A stretch of DNA of 51,866 nucleotides from Caldithrix sp. (GCA_020722815.1 DYKB01000050.1:1-51866), one strand, 5' to 3'. Positions 18,111 to 28,258 are shown, counted from the stretch's first letter. Notes: generated from the letters alone by a model not told the origin. Translations and numbers: made by a program.

Positions 18111-21100
18111 ATGCTATTGAATATTTGGAAAGGATTTCCATTTAAAAACGGGATTGGATTCGGGAGCGTACAGTTCATAATGCTGCTGTTCGTGTTCTGG
18201 CTAGCCAATCGTCTCATTTGCCCCTGTAATCTTTATGCTCAGGAGGGTACCGGTCAAATTTCTGGAATTGTGACGGATTTGCAAACCGGCGCACCCATTC
18301 AAGGAATAAAGGTTCGCGCCGAAATCTGGCCACGTATTCTAAAAGATGCGACGACTGATGCGGATGGACGATATTTGATTACCAATTTGGCGGCCGGAAA
18401 TTATGTAATTTATACGATTTGTCCAAATGAGCTTTTTTATATGGACGAGGTTTATAATAATCAATTTGAAAAAGCGAATGCCAATAAAATTAAACTGAAC
18501 ACTGGCCAGCATGCAACCGATATTAATTTTGAGCTGGGTACTGGTGGCAAAATTCAGGGACGCGCCAATGTTACCGGAACGCAATTTCCATTAAAAGGCG
18601 TTGGCGTCCATTTTATCATGGCGAATAGTCGGACAGTTCATAGTCGCGTGATTACAGATTCTTTAGGTCAATATAAAAGCAATGCCCTGCCGCCTGGGAA
18701 ATATTTTGTAAAAGCGGTCGCGTCGTCAATCGGCTTCGTATCGGCTTTTTATTCGAATACGCGTTTTCGAAAAGAGGCACTGGAAATAGAAGTCCAGATG
18801 AATCAGACTGTTCGCAATATCGATTTCCGACTTAAACGCGGGACTTCGATTACCGGAACGGTGAAGACAGAGAATGATACCCCCCTGAAAGGTGCCTGGA
18901 TTGTGGTTATGCAGCCCAGTGATTCGGTATGGGCATCTGAGGCAAAATCGAATGAACGGGGTGAATATGAAGCGCGAGGTGTTGATGTCGATACAGAGGA
19001 TGGTTATGCCATCGGTATTCTGGAAGCCAGTTCAGGTAATTATAAGGGTGAATTTTATGATGATAAACCCAGTATTTTGATGGCGGATCGGGTCTTTGTG
19101 ACTTCTCGGGATATAAAAGTTAATAATATCAATTTTGTTTTGAATGCCAATAATATTGATACAATTTCGAATCAATATCTATCCGCCATTATTTCGGATA
19201 GATATCCGGGCTCAAGTTTAAATCTCGCCAATGTTGAAGGTTTGCCCAATACGCCGGCGGATGATGGGGCCGCGCTGCTTTTTGGTTACCCGTTATCGGA
19301 TATGTCGTATACAACGCTTCGAATTGGTGGTCAGGATGTTCGTTTTGGGAGTGAACATGGGCAGAATCTTCAGGCGTTGTTAAAATCGGCGAATGGAAAA
19401 ATGATCTCGCGGGTCTGGCAATTCAATGAAATTCAGGCGATTCAGCGCGTCCGGCTGGTAAATAGCACCTGGTCGGTAAATAGAGCAGAAGATACGATTT
19501 TACTCCAATATGTTTTAATCAATACCGATGCGACCAGAACACAAAATGTCGGACTGCGGATTTTGCTGGATACGATGTTAGGTTCTGACGATGGCGCGCC
19601 GATCCGGGTTCCATACTACCGCAATTATAATATGACCAACGAGGTGAGTTTTGATTTTCCGACCATCCCCCCGTGGTGGACGGCGATGGGACGCGATCCC
19701 CAAACCGGTGAGATTATTTTTTCAGCCCAGGGAACTATCAAAGGTTATGATGCAACGGTTCCGGATAAATTCGTCATTGCGAACTGGCATGATTGGGAAG
19801 AAAGCAGTTGGGATTACGACGCGAAAAAGGATAACCCCATTAAAGATAGTTCGGTGATGATGTGGTGGAATCCGCGTGATATCGCACCAGGAGATTCGCT
19901 GGTAATTAATACTTATTATGGACTCGGGGAAGGAACGCCCGATTATGCACCACCCTATCTGATACGAACCAATCCGGCGAATGGCGATGAAAATGTTGCT
20001 TTTCATCTGCCAATAGAAATTGAAATTGCTGATGCCCAGAGTGCGATTGATACTTCTTCGATTAAAACTTATATGAAAATTAATAATGGCGATTTTGAGG
20101 CCGTCGCGCGCGCCATTGATAGTGATAATATGAAGCAAGTTCGGATAATTTTGCGTCCAAAAACACCGTTGAAGTGTAATCAGGAAGTGGCCGTCCGGCT
20201 GGATCCAGTCAGCGACTTGGCAGAAGAGCCGAATATCATGCCGGCGCCGGTCGAATTTTCCTTCAGGATAATTCGGGATGTTACCGCGCCCGCCATTATC
20301 GACCATTATCCGCTGCCGAAGCAGAAAGAAGTCGCTTTAAATGAACCAATAACCGTTACCTTAAAGGATAATCTGTCGGGGATTGACTCGGCCCGGACAC
20401 GACTTTTTGTTTCTGATATATTGGTTCCGATTAAATTTATTCAGAATGATTCAACAACAACATTACGCTATGAACCGGTAACCCCTTATCAAAATAATGC
20501 AACTATTTTTGTAAAAGTTCAGACACGCGATTTGGCTGATCCGGCCAATGTTATGGCTGATTCAATTTTTAAATTTTATACTTTCAGACCAGACACCAAT
20601 CCGCCATATACACAGAATCATTTTCCTGAAAATCTGGCAAAAGGTGTGATTGTAACGACGCCGATTTCGGTTGAAGTCCTGGACCAGAATCCAGGCGTTG
20701 ATGCAAAGTCTATTAAAATGCGAATAAATGGGGAAGAAGTTCCAATAAAAATAACAGGTGATAGTTTAAATTATCGTGTTGAATGTCAGCCGATTCCGCA
20801 ATTTCGATATAATGATACGGTGAAAGTAAAAATTGATGCGTCAGATTTAGAAACCGAACCGAATAAAATGGCAACGGATTCCTGGCAATTTTATATTGCC
20901 CGCGATAATGAGGCGCCATTTTTGGCTGATTTAAGTCCGGCGAACGGGGATAGCAACCAGTCTGTAAGCGTACCGATTACTTTTTCGATTCGTGATACGA
21001 TTGCCGGTGTCGATGATAAATCGATCTGGATGAAAGTTAATCATGTTTTGGTAACGCCGGAATTGGATACCAGTGATCTTAAAAATATTAAACTTACTTA

Positions 21101-23405
21101 TAATCAGTTACAACCATTTCAATCAAAATCGAAAATCGAGTTTACGGTCTTTGCCCGGGATTTAGCCTGGCAGGCGAATGAAATGGGGCCGCTTGCTTTT
21201 CATTTTTATACAGGCGATTCCACCGATTTGCAACCGCCCTATATAACTCAACTTGTACCTGATTCAAACCAGGTGATTACGAATCTCAATACGGATATTT
21301 CATTTCATCTTCTCGATAAAATCAGCGGAGTTGATCAGAATTCAATCCAGTTACTGGTTGATGATTCGGTTGTTCGTCCGGAAATTTCCGGTAATAAGTT
21401 CGATTATTTTATTCGTTATCAAATGCCGCACAAATTCACCTACAATGAAACATGTAAGGTTGAAATAGTTGCTAAAGATTTTGCGGTGCCATCAAATAGA
21501 ATGCGCTTGAAGTATCGATTTTTTACGCCGGTTGATCGGATACCGCCTGTTGTTGTGCAAACGACGCCCGCGAATAATGATACAAACGTTACCCAGCAGC
21601 CACTCATAACGATTGTTCTTTATGATGATGTTGCTGGGGTGGATACCAATTCGGTTGTGGTAAAAATCAATGATATTGAGGTAAAGCCTGTATTCGATTC
21701 AACCGCCCAGAACCTGGTTGTCAGATATCAGACGAAAACGATCTTTCAATATGAAGAATTGGTCAAAATGACCATCATGGCGGCGGATTTATCAACTCCA
21801 CCCAATTCGATGAAAGAGCCGGTTGAAGTAACCTTCAGAATCAGAAAACCGATTCCAGATAAGACACCGCCGTATACTGAGGGGCACCGACCAGTACCCT
21901 TTGCCAGCGATGTTCCCATTTATCAGCAGTTCCAGGTGCATATTAAAGACGACATCCTGGGAGTGGATTCTTCTTCAATTCAAATTGAACTAAATTCGAA
22001 GGAAATTGACCCGATGATTGTGGGTAATTTGAATGATTATCTGGTGTCATATCATTTCAGGTGGAATTATAATGATAGTATTGCGGTGAAAATTGGCGCC
22101 CGGGATCTTTCTCCCGATAAAAATAAGATGACGGAGTCATATTATTTTAAAACATTGATTGATAGAACCGGTCCGGTGATTTCAAAGATAAAGCCGCTTC
22201 CCGGTAGTAACGGAGTTGCTCAAAATTCCGAGATCCAGTTTAATATTTCTGATCTTACAGCGGGTGTTGATATCCAGTCGTTCCATTTTTTAATAAATGA
22301 TATTGAGATTAAAAATTATACAACGAATGGCGATTCAGCGAATTATTTAATTCAATATAAACCATTACATCCGTTCAATCTTGGTGATACGGTGAACGTG
22401 ACTGTAAAAGTCGCCGATCGGGTGGTACCTGCCAATGTGACGGTGGAAAAATGGCAATTTGTCATCCAGCTTTCAGTTGATATTATTCCTCCTTTTGTGA
22501 CGGATCTCTATCCTCGTGATAAGAGTGAAGATGTACCATCGAACAGCGAAATTTCATTTTATGTCCGGGATAATCAAACTGGAGTTGACAAGACGACCAT
22601 AAAGTTGTTCCTGAATGGAATCGAAAAAAATATTCAAATCGATGGTGATCCGGCTGCTTTTCAGGTGCGCTATCAACCGGATCGGCCGTTTTCCAATGGT
22701 GAAAAGGTCGCAGGAGTTATTCATGCGGCAGATTTGGCAAATCCGGCAAATCCGATGCTTCCTTATCCTTTCTCATTTCAGGTTGAAGATAATTTGCCGG
22801 ACCTGATAGTGAAAAAATTGGTCACAGTACCTGGTGAACAACTTAAGAAAAATGAGCGGGTTACCCTCGTGGCAGAGATTGAAAATAAATATGCATCGAC
22901 CGGGAAAAGTTTCTATATCGAATTTCAGACGAACGGTCTGGCAACGGCAAAAAGTGATTCTTTGCTCCAGCCTTTATCGGCCGATACGATGATAACGATC
23001 TCGAAAATTTTTAGATTTCCTATGGGAACGCATTATTTAAAAGTTGTTGTTGATAGCCGGGATGATATTCCGGAAACTCTGGAGATGAATAATGTGAAAG
23101 AACTGGTTGTTAACGTTGAGGAAGGAAAATTTTTTGTCAAACCAAATCCTTTTACACCCAATGGGGATGGATTTAATGATGATGCAAAGTTTGATTTTTC
23201 CCAACTTAACCTGGAAAATCCACAATTAAGGCTTTTTAGTTTTGAACATCATAATTTTTTGACGATACAAAGTAATTCGACTCATCAGTTTATCTGGAAC
23301 GGACGTGATGCCAGTGGTCATGAGATGCCACCGGGTCTCTACCTTTATACGCTGGAAGATGGGAAGAACGTTGCGGCAAAAGGGTACATCATTTTGGCCA
23401 GGTAA
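18111..23405 (+). CDS. Giant Ig-repeat surface protein (1764 aa) with CHU_C/FlgD-like C-terminal domain
   Basis: The signal peptide ends near residue 44 (CNLYAQ). Residues about 46-320 hold three carboxypeptidase-regulatory-like domains (ISGIVTDLQTGAPIQGIKV and two more). Residues about 340-600 are an unassigned globular region rich in Trp and Asp. Residues about 608-1560 are nine tandem Ig-like repeats of about 105 residues, each beginning with a D..PP...P block and continuing with GVD..SI. A CARDB-like domain lies at 1562-1672 (DLIVKKLVTVPGE..NERVTL). The tail (KPNPFTPNGDGFNDDAKF, then FIWNGRDASGHEMPPGLYLY and GYIILAR) resembles the gliding-associated 'type B' T9SS domain. An adhesin with this tail followed directly by a PorP/SprF-like gene mirrors SprB-SprF of Flavobacterium. 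AGGAAGG precedes the ATG. Confidence 0.8.
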   Translation: MLLNIWKGFPFKNGIGFGSVQFIMLLFVFWLANRLICPCNLYAQEGTGQISGIVTDLQTGAPIQGIKVRAEIWPRILKDATTDADGRYLITNLAAGNYVIYTICPNELFYMDEVYNNQFEKANANKIKLNTGQHATDINFELGTGGKIQGRANVTGTQFPLKGVGVHFIMANSRTVHSRVITDSLGQYKSNALPPGKYFVKAVASSIGFVSAFYSNTRFRKEALEIEVQMNQTVRNIDFRLKRGTSITGTVKTENDTPLKGAWIVVMQPSDSVWASEAKSNERGEYEARGVDVDTEDGYAIGILEASSGNYKGEFYDDKPSILMADRVFVTSRDIKVNNINFVLNANNIDTISNQYLSAIISDRYPGSSLNLANVEGLPNTPADDGAALLFGYPLSDMSYTTLRIGGQDVRFGSEHGQNLQALLKSANGKMISRVWQFNEIQAIQRVRLVNSTWSVNRAEDTILLQYVLINTDATRTQNVGLRILLDTMLGSDDGAPIRVPYYRNYNMTNEVSFDFPTIPPWWTAMGRDPQTGEIIFSAQGTIKGYDATVPDKFVIANWHDWEESSWDYDAKKDNPIKDSSVMMWWNPRDIAPGDSLVINTYYGLGEGTPDYAPPYLIRTNPANGDENVAFHLPIEIEIADAQSAIDTSSIKTYMKINNGDFEAVARAIDSDNMKQVRIILRPKTPLKCNQEVAVRLDPVSDLAEEPNIMPAPVEFSFRIIRDVTAPAIIDHYPLPKQKEVALNEPITVTLKDNLSGIDSARTRLFVSDILVPIKFIQNDSTTTLRYEPVTPYQNNATIFVKVQTRDLADPANVMADSIFKFYTFRPDTNPPYTQNHFPENLAKGVIVTTPISVEVLDQNPGVDAKSIKMRINGEEVPIKITGDSLNYRVECQPIPQFRYNDTVKVKIDASDLETEPNKMATDSWQFYIARDNEAPFLADLSPANGDSNQSVSVPITFSIRDTIAGVDDKSIWMKVNHVLVTPELDTSDLKNIKLTYNQLQPFQSKSKIEFTVFARDLAWQANEMGPLAFHFYTGDSTDLQPPYITQLVPDSNQVITNLNTDISFHLLDKISGVDQNSIQLLVDDSVVRPEISGNKFDYFIRYQMPHKFTYNETCKVEIVAKDFAVPSNRMRLKYRFFTPVDRIPPVVVQTTPANNDTNVTQQPLITIVLYDDVAGVDTNSVVVKINDIEVKPVFDSTAQNLVVRYQTKTIFQYEELVKMTIMAADLSTPPNSMKEPVEVTFRIRKPIPDKTPPYTEGHRPVPFASDVPIYQQFQVHIKDDILGVDSSSIQIELNSKEIDPMIVGNLNDYLVSYHFRWNYNDSIAVKIGARDLSPDKNKMTESYYFKTLIDRTGPVISKIKPLPGSNGVAQNSEIQFNISDLTAGVDIQSFHFLINDIEIKNYTTNGDSANYLIQYKPLHPFNLGDTVNVTVKVADRVVPANVTVEKWQFVIQLSVDIIPPFVTDLYPRDKSEDVPSNSEISFYVRDNQTGVDKTTIKLFLNGIEKNIQIDGDPAAFQVRYQPDRPFSNGEKVAGVIHAADLANPANPMLPYPFSFQVEDNLPDLIVKKLVTVPGEQLKKNERVTLVAEIENKYASTGKSFYIEFQTNGLATAKSDSLLQPLSADTMITISKIFRFPMGTHYLKVVVDSRDDIPETLEMNNVKELVVNVEEGKFFVKPNPFTPNGDGFNDDAKFDFSQLNLENPQLRLFSFEHHNFLTIQSNSTHQFIWNGRDASGHEMPPGLYLYTLEDGKNVAAKGYIILAR

Positions 23406-23461
23406 ACTGGATAATTTAAGATTCGAATTGTCAAGGATTTAGCGAAGGGGGCTATTTCAGG

Positions 23462-25264
23462 ATGAAGCAGATGAGAATTCATCAAATTAAATGGATTTGT
23501 TTGTTGTCGGGAATGTTGTTTATTCTGACGACCGGGCCGACAATTAAAGCTCAAAATATGATATTTTCCAATCCAGTGGATATTAATAATCCCATTTCAG
23601 GATTCGCTAATCCGGCATTGATTGCGTATCAGGAAAGTCAGGTGCTCTTTGGGATGAAGGTTTTTCATCTTGGTTTTTTGGATGATAATTCACTGGGCTT
23701 TAAAAATGGTTTTTTTCAGGCATCAATTCCATATCTTATTCGTGGTCGTATTGGTGTTAGTGTAAATGGGCAATATTTTAATTCTCCCATGTATTCGCAG
23801 ACAAATTTCAGTATTGGTCTGAGTCAAAAATATATTCGTATTTTCTCAATCGGATTACGGGCTAATCTTTTTTCAAAAGCATATAATCGTTCTGAATTTG
23901 ATTTAGAAGTACCCGATCCAATTTTTGAAAAGAGTACAACCAAATTTGCGTTCAGTTTGACCGGGGCAATTTTTGTTTCGCCCATGCCCAATTTATATTT
24001 ATCGGTTGGTGCCGAACATATCAACCGGCCTAATATCGCACTTTCCACTGTGAAATTTTATCAACCGGTTGAACTGATTGGGGGGGTGAAATATGGATTT
24101 GGCAAGTTTAATACTTCCTTTTATTTTAGAAAATCAGATGAGGATTTTCATCCCTACTTTGAGGTTGAACCTATTCTGGCACCAAAGATAAATCTACGGC
24201 TGGGATATGGAATGCAGGCTTTACGTTTCGATGGCATGATGGATGTCTATGAAGGATTTGCCGTTGGTTATTCCTATGATTATCCAATCGTGGAGTTTCA
24301 TGGCAGCAGCTTTGGCTCGCATCAAATTTCTTTGACTTATTTTCTTGATAAAGAACCCGGATTACCCGAAAAACTTAGACCCAATGATTTCAATCTGCAT
24401 TTTCAGATGCCGGAAAGTGATTTATGGTTACAGCCACGATTTGAAGTTTATTCCACCGTGACTTCATTGGAGATTATTGACAAGCAAATTGTCAGAAAGG
24501 TCGATTCGACTCTCACTGAAGATGAACTGAAAAGTCTGATTAATTTTGAATTAGGTGATCTGGATTCCACGGCTACCTATGATCCCCAATTTTTACCCAC
24601 ACGTTCAGTTGGGGCATACTATCCAGATGTCAAACGAGTCGGTTTTTTTACCAAGGGCTATCAGGAAACCCTGGACAAACTTGATTCGTTGATGCAGGGT
24701 GATTTGAATTTAAAGACAGAAATTATTACCACGCGAAATTCGAGTCATCGGGCGGCGGGTATTCAAAATTATCTGATGAAAAATAATCTGGTAAGACAGG
24801 AACAGGTGGATGTCGTTTTGCCGGTGTTTCATGGAAAAAGTGACAGTTTGGAGAAAAGCAAGACGCTCAATCAGGGCGGTTTAATTCCCACTGAAAATTT
24901 AACGGTTTTAACTCATGAAAATACAAAATTTTATATCTTTCCTATCTATTTTGAAAATTATGATCGGGAATGGAAATTGAGAATTTATGATTCAAATGAT
25001 AATCTGGTAAAGGAATTTAAAGGCAAGGCGAATGTACCGCATGAAATCATCTGGGACTGGCACCGGAATGATCAAGTGTTAATCGCACCTGATTTGTACT
25101 ATTATACCTTCCTGTGGACGTCTTCAGAGGGAAAAGTCTTTGAATCACCGCCTAAGATTATCGATGTTCGAAAAATTAAACGGCGTCTAATTGTGACGGT
25201 TTCCAAAGAAGCCAAACCGATTCAGAAAAATATTAAAAAAATCGGTATTCGTTTAAATCGTTAA
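23462..25264 (+). CDS. PorP/SprF-family outer-membrane protein with C-terminal FlgD-like extension
   Basis: The 600-residue protein has a signal peptide (about 1-30) and then a PorP/SprF-type barrel to about residue 300: the family opening (FANPALIAYQESQVLFGMK), repeated amphipathic strands, and the closing SFGSHQISLTYFLD. Known PorP/SprF proteins average about 300-350 residues; here roughly 300 more follow. The extra part contains an Asp-rich linker and a final Ig-like FlgD domain (FPIYFENYDREWKLRIYDSNDN..HEIIWDWHRND..YYYTFLW), ending in a basic tail. PorP/SprF proteins attach or export type B-CTD substrates, so the adhesin 56 bp upstream is the likely partner. GAAGGGGG lies about 13 bases before the ATG. 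Confidence 0.7.
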   Translation: MKQMRIHQIKWICLLSGMLFILTTGPTIKAQNMIFSNPVDINNPISGFANPALIAYQESQVLFGMKVFHLGFLDDNSLGFKNGFFQASIPYLIRGRIGVSVNGQYFNSPMYSQTNFSIGLSQKYIRIFSIGLRANLFSKAYNRSEFDLEVPDPIFEKSTTKFAFSLTGAIFVSPMPNLYLSVGAEHINRPNIALSTVKFYQPVELIGGVKYGFGKFNTSFYFRKSDEDFHPYFEVEPILAPKINLRLGYGMQALRFDGMMDVYEGFAVGYSYDYPIVEFHGSSFGSHQISLTYFLDKEPGLPEKLRPNDFNLHFQMPESDLWLQPRFEVYSTVTSLEIIDKQIVRKVDSTLTEDELKSLINFELGDLDSTATYDPQFLPTRSVGAYYPDVKRVGFFTKGYQETLDKLDSLMQGDLNLKTEIITTRNSSHRAAGIQNYLMKNNLVRQEQVDVVLPVFHGKSDSLEKSKTLNQGGLIPTENLTVLTHENTKFYIFPIYFENYDREWKLRIYDSNDNLVKEFKGKANVPHEIIWDWHRNDQVLIAPDLYYYTFLWTSSEGKVFESPPKIIDVRKIKRRLIVTVSKEAKPIQKNIKKIGIRLNR

Positions 25265-25520
25265 TTCGTTCAATTCGCTTAGGTTAAATATCTGATTTTT
25301 TGCCAGTTAATAGATGATAAAAGTCATTACAACAGGTTATTGAACTGGGCAATTGATTGCATGATGGTTGATTACTGAAATTTGAAAAATGTTTATCAGA
25401 AATGAGGATTATAAAATTAATAACTGACTCAAAAATAAGTTTGATATAGTAACCAGATACGTTTTTTATTATCCAGCAAAAATGGGTTAGGAGAAATGAT
25501 TCATATAAGGAGTAGCTTGA

Positions 25521-27095
25521 ATGCTTAGTAAAGCTGAAAAATTATCAAAAATTATTTGGACGATATTGATATTACTCATTATCATAAAAATACCAAGTCT
25601 GGTACGCGGTCAGAATGTGAATTTATTGGAAAAACAGGATAGTTTAACCATCGTCCAGACGGATTCGATACAAAATCCAGGGGTGGAAAAAACTGAAACG
25701 CCGACAAAAAATGATGACAAGAAGAAGGTCTCCAATTTACAGGATATTGGGAGCTTTTGGGATTTAATGCGACTTGGTGGCACGTTGCGTTGGCCTATCT
25801 ATGGGGTTTTTATTTTAGGAATTTTGCTTATTGTGCATAAAATTGTGGAATTGGCGGCAGATGAATTTCGGTCCCATGCCATTTTAAATGCAAATATCAG
25901 CCTGATGTCGCTCGAAGAAATTAATGAGACGATTGATAAATCTCCTCCCAATATCATTACAACCCTTTTTCAAATGTTGATGGAAATTTTTGAAACCACT
26001 GGCCAAACATCCAGTTTTCATGAAGAGGTCGTGAACTTTGTTCAGTATCAACAGGATCGATTTCGAACCTTTGCAACCAGGCTAAGCTTTTTATCAGATA
26101 CGGCGGGTGCATTGGGATTGCTTGGAACTGTCTGGGGAATGTTTGAAACCTTCTTTGGTGGTAATATGGACAAACAGGTCATCCTTGATGGAATGGGAAT
26201 TGCGCTGGTGACAACGTTGATGGGATTAGTGGTGAGTATTATCCTGAATTTTTTCGGGACGGAAATTTTTTCCTTTTTTAATAAACGCCTTGAAAAATTA
26301 CAATTAAAGGCTGATGAATTTCGAATTCGCATCTCCAAGATTGAAAAAAGCAAACAAAAAAGATATGAATTGGAAAAACGTTTCCTCGAACAGGAGATGG
26401 AAGTTTCTCAAAATATAACGACTGATGCCAGTTTATTGCAACCCAAGCGTGCTACTGTCGGTCCACCGTTCAAATTGGTCTATGTCGCGGGAGATGCACA
26501 GGCATCGCAGGTAAATTCTCGTTTAAAAAATCCTTTCGTTGTGGAGTTACTGGATGCTTACGACAATCGATTAAGTGGACAGTTGGTCAAATTTGCTGTT
26601 GAAAAAGGCGAGGGAAGTCTTTCGAATGGCGGTAAAGTTCAGGAAATATTGACCGATACTGATGGCCGGGCAATGACTTATCTGACCACCGGGATGCAAG
26701 CGGGCGATAATTTGGTGCGCGTTTCGGCCCGAAGCCTGAACGGGCAATTTATCGAATTTTTCGCGCAGGGAGAAGCCGGTGTACCGGCTACGATGACCCT
26801 CGTTTCTGGAAATAATCTGGCGGGTCCGGCTGGCAGCCAATTGACCGAACCTTTTGTGGTGGAAGTGAAAGATGGATTCATGAATCCAATTCCTGATTTT
26901 CAGGTTTTGTTCAAAATAACAATGGGAAATGGGTCTTTTGCCGGCAATACGAGCAAATATGAGGTAGTAACCGATGCCAATGGGCAGGCACAGGCATACT
27001 TTACGCTGGGAACGAAAAAAGGTTTTAATCGCGTAGTGGTAACTTCGCGGAAATTGCGCCGAACGAAAATTGAAATTCAGGCATTGGGACAGTAA
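25521..27095 (+). CDS. ExbB/TolQ/MotA-family proton channel fused to two Big_1-type Ig domains
   Basis: The 524-residue protein has an N-terminal hydrophobic segment or signal (about 11-30), a charged linker (32-85), TM at about 90-110, a helical loop, TM at about 188-212 containing the family motif AGALGLLGTVWGMFETFF, and TM at about 224-252 (GMGIALVTTLMGLVVSIIL). These match the channel core of ExbB/TolQ. A charged coiled-coil-like stretch (255-305) follows, and then two invasin-like Ig domains, about 317-418 and 423-524, each with a LVEL/VEVKD..NP strand and a TDADG..YLTTG-type ending. Typical ExbB is about 240 residues and has no Ig domain. By family topology the C-terminus should be cytoplasmic, which is unusual for Ig domains. 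AAGGAG precedes the ATG; two ExbD-like genes follow at 18 and 14 bp. Confidence 0.8.
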   Translation: MLSKAEKLSKIIWTILILLIIIKIPSLVRGQNVNLLEKQDSLTIVQTDSIQNPGVEKTETPTKNDDKKKVSNLQDIGSFWDLMRLGGTLRWPIYGVFILGILLIVHKIVELAADEFRSHAILNANISLMSLEEINETIDKSPPNIITTLFQMLMEIFETTGQTSSFHEEVVNFVQYQQDRFRTFATRLSFLSDTAGALGLLGTVWGMFETFFGGNMDKQVILDGMGIALVTTLMGLVVSIILNFFGTEIFSFFNKRLEKLQLKADEFRIRISKIEKSKQKRYELEKRFLEQEMEVSQNITTDASLLQPKRATVGPPFKLVYVAGDAQASQVNSRLKNPFVVELLDAYDNRLSGQLVKFAVEKGEGSLSNGGKVQEILTDTDGRAMTYLTTGMQAGDNLVRVSARSLNGQFIEFFAQGEAGVPATMTLVSGNNLAGPAGSQLTEPFVVEVKDGFMNPIPDFQVLFKITMGNGSFAGNTSKYEVVTDANGQAQAYFTLGTKKGFNRVVVTSRKLRRTKIEIQALGQ

Positions 27096-27113
27096 TAACC
27101 GGAAGAGGGGGCG

Positions 27114-27512
27114 ATGAAGAGCTCAGCAGTAATTCGATTAATTGATGTCGTTTTGAATTTACTCTTTGGTTTTATTGCGATAAGTGAAATTAATCGACTT
27201 TCAGATATAAATTTACCAGAGAGCACGCAAATCCCTTTAACTAATCCGGATAAAGAACAAATTTTTATCATCGGTATTAGTACGATGGGTGAATATATGT
27301 TAGATGATGAATCGACGGTTCTTAAAGATCTTGAAGAAGTCAAAGCTTTTATTGCACATCGTAAACAGGAATTAGCGAAAGACGAAATTAAAATTCGTGT
27401 CCGAATTCGCTCTGATCGGGAGGCGCCGGCAGGATTTACATTTCGATTAGCAACTATCTGTGACGAACTGAATGTCGTAAAAAGTATTGATGTACAACGT
27501 AGAACAGATTAA
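27114..27512 (+). CDS. ExbD/TolR-like biopolymer transport protein (first copy)
   Basis: The 132-residue protein has a very short cytoplasmic N-terminus and a single TM at about 6-25 (VIRLIDVVLNLLFGFIAIS) with the family's intramembrane Asp (LID), then a periplasmic domain beginning DINLPES, equivalent to the 'LP' segment of ExbD. The remainder forms a small alpha/beta fold (EQIFIIGISTMGEYML.., KIRVRIRSDREAP), as in ExbD periplasmic domains. ExbD uses proton flow through ExbB to drive a periplasmic partner. The gene starts 18 bp after the ExbB-Ig gene, with GAGGGGG before the ATG, and ends 14 bp before a paralogue. Confidence 0.75.
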   Translation: MKSSAVIRLIDVVLNLLFGFIAISEINRLSDINLPESTQIPLTNPDKEQIFIIGISTMGEYMLDDESTVLKDLEEVKAFIAHRKQELAKDEIKIRVRIRSDREAPAGFTFRLATICDELNVVKSIDVQRRTD

Positions 27513-27526
27513 GCCAGGAGCTTTTA

Positions 27527-27937
27527 ATGAATCAGGGAGGTTTGATTATTCGGTTAATCGATGTCGTTCTGATAATTTTATTAGGATTTCTGAACATCAG
27601 TGATTTTGTACTTAAAACGCAAATCAAGCTTGATTCCGGCAAATCAACGCCGACAGCACAAGTCAAAACCCGACTTTATAATGTATTTATTATTGAGGGA
27701 GGATTTTACAGAATTGAAGATGTACAAAACGATAAAAAATTGGAATTTGCTCCTCCTAAAGAAATTGCTTTGCAAGAAATCGAACTTTATTTAACGAATG
27801 AATTTAATCAGAACTCTGCGCAAAATGTTAAAACGCTGGTTGTATTACGTTCATCAGAAAATACGAAAATTCAATTAACAATCGATGTTCTGGATATTTG
27901 TGAAAAACATAAAATACCCAGGAGTATATCCTATTAA
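27527..27937 (+). CDS. ExbD/TolR-like biopolymer transport protein (second, divergent copy)
   Basis: The 136-residue protein has the same architecture as its neighbour: a short N-terminus, one TM (LIIRLIDVVLIILLGFLNIS) with the LID aspartate, then a periplasmic alpha/beta domain (RLYNVFIIEGGFYRIEDV..., KTLVVLRSSENTKIQLTIDV). Beyond the TM the two copies share little obvious sequence, suggesting a heteromeric ExbD pair (ExbB often has two different ExbD partners in FCB bacteria) rather than a recent duplication. CCAGGAG precedes the ATG. Repeat copy A3 follows about 180 bp later, splitting the cluster before the TonB-like gene. Confidence 0.72.
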   Translation: MNQGGLIIRLIDVVLIILLGFLNISDFVLKTQIKLDSGKSTPTAQVKTRLYNVFIIEGGFYRIEDVQNDKKLEFAPPKEIALQEIELYLTNEFNQNSAQNVKTLVVLRSSENTKIQLTIDVLDICEKHKIPRSISY

Positions 27938-28116
27938 AATCGGGATTCAGATTGATAAACAGTCTTAATTCGATAAAAAACAAATAGTTGAAAATGATAA
28001 AAAGTACCCACTAAAATTGTAGATGATTCTGTCATTCTGATTTCAGCGTTTTTTTGCCGGGCGATAATTTGAAGACAACTGATGTTGTATATTATTACTG
28101 ATTCTTTACTCTGCTT

Positions 28117-28258
28117 AGTGTCGGTCCGCAAACGCATCCGGTATTGTCATTGCGAGGAGCGTTTTTTGCGACGAAGCAATCTCCGTCATTATCCATGGGG
28201 ATTGCTTCGGCAAAAAACGCCTCGCCATGACAGGGTTTTGAATTTTCGGACCGACTCT
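28117..28258 (+). repeat. Palindromic repeat family A, copy A3 (142 bp)
   Basis: It has the same length and orientation as A2. The ends are AGTGTCGGTCCG and CGGACCGACTCT, and the interior is a long imperfect hairpin. Flanks CTCTGCTTAG (left) and CTCTGCTCAG (right) are nine-tenths identical and overlap the ends, hinting at a target duplication, though the exact boundary is ambiguous. It is inserted between the ExbB/ExbD genes and the TonB-like gene, where the hairpin would form within any read-through transcript. Confidence 0.8.
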
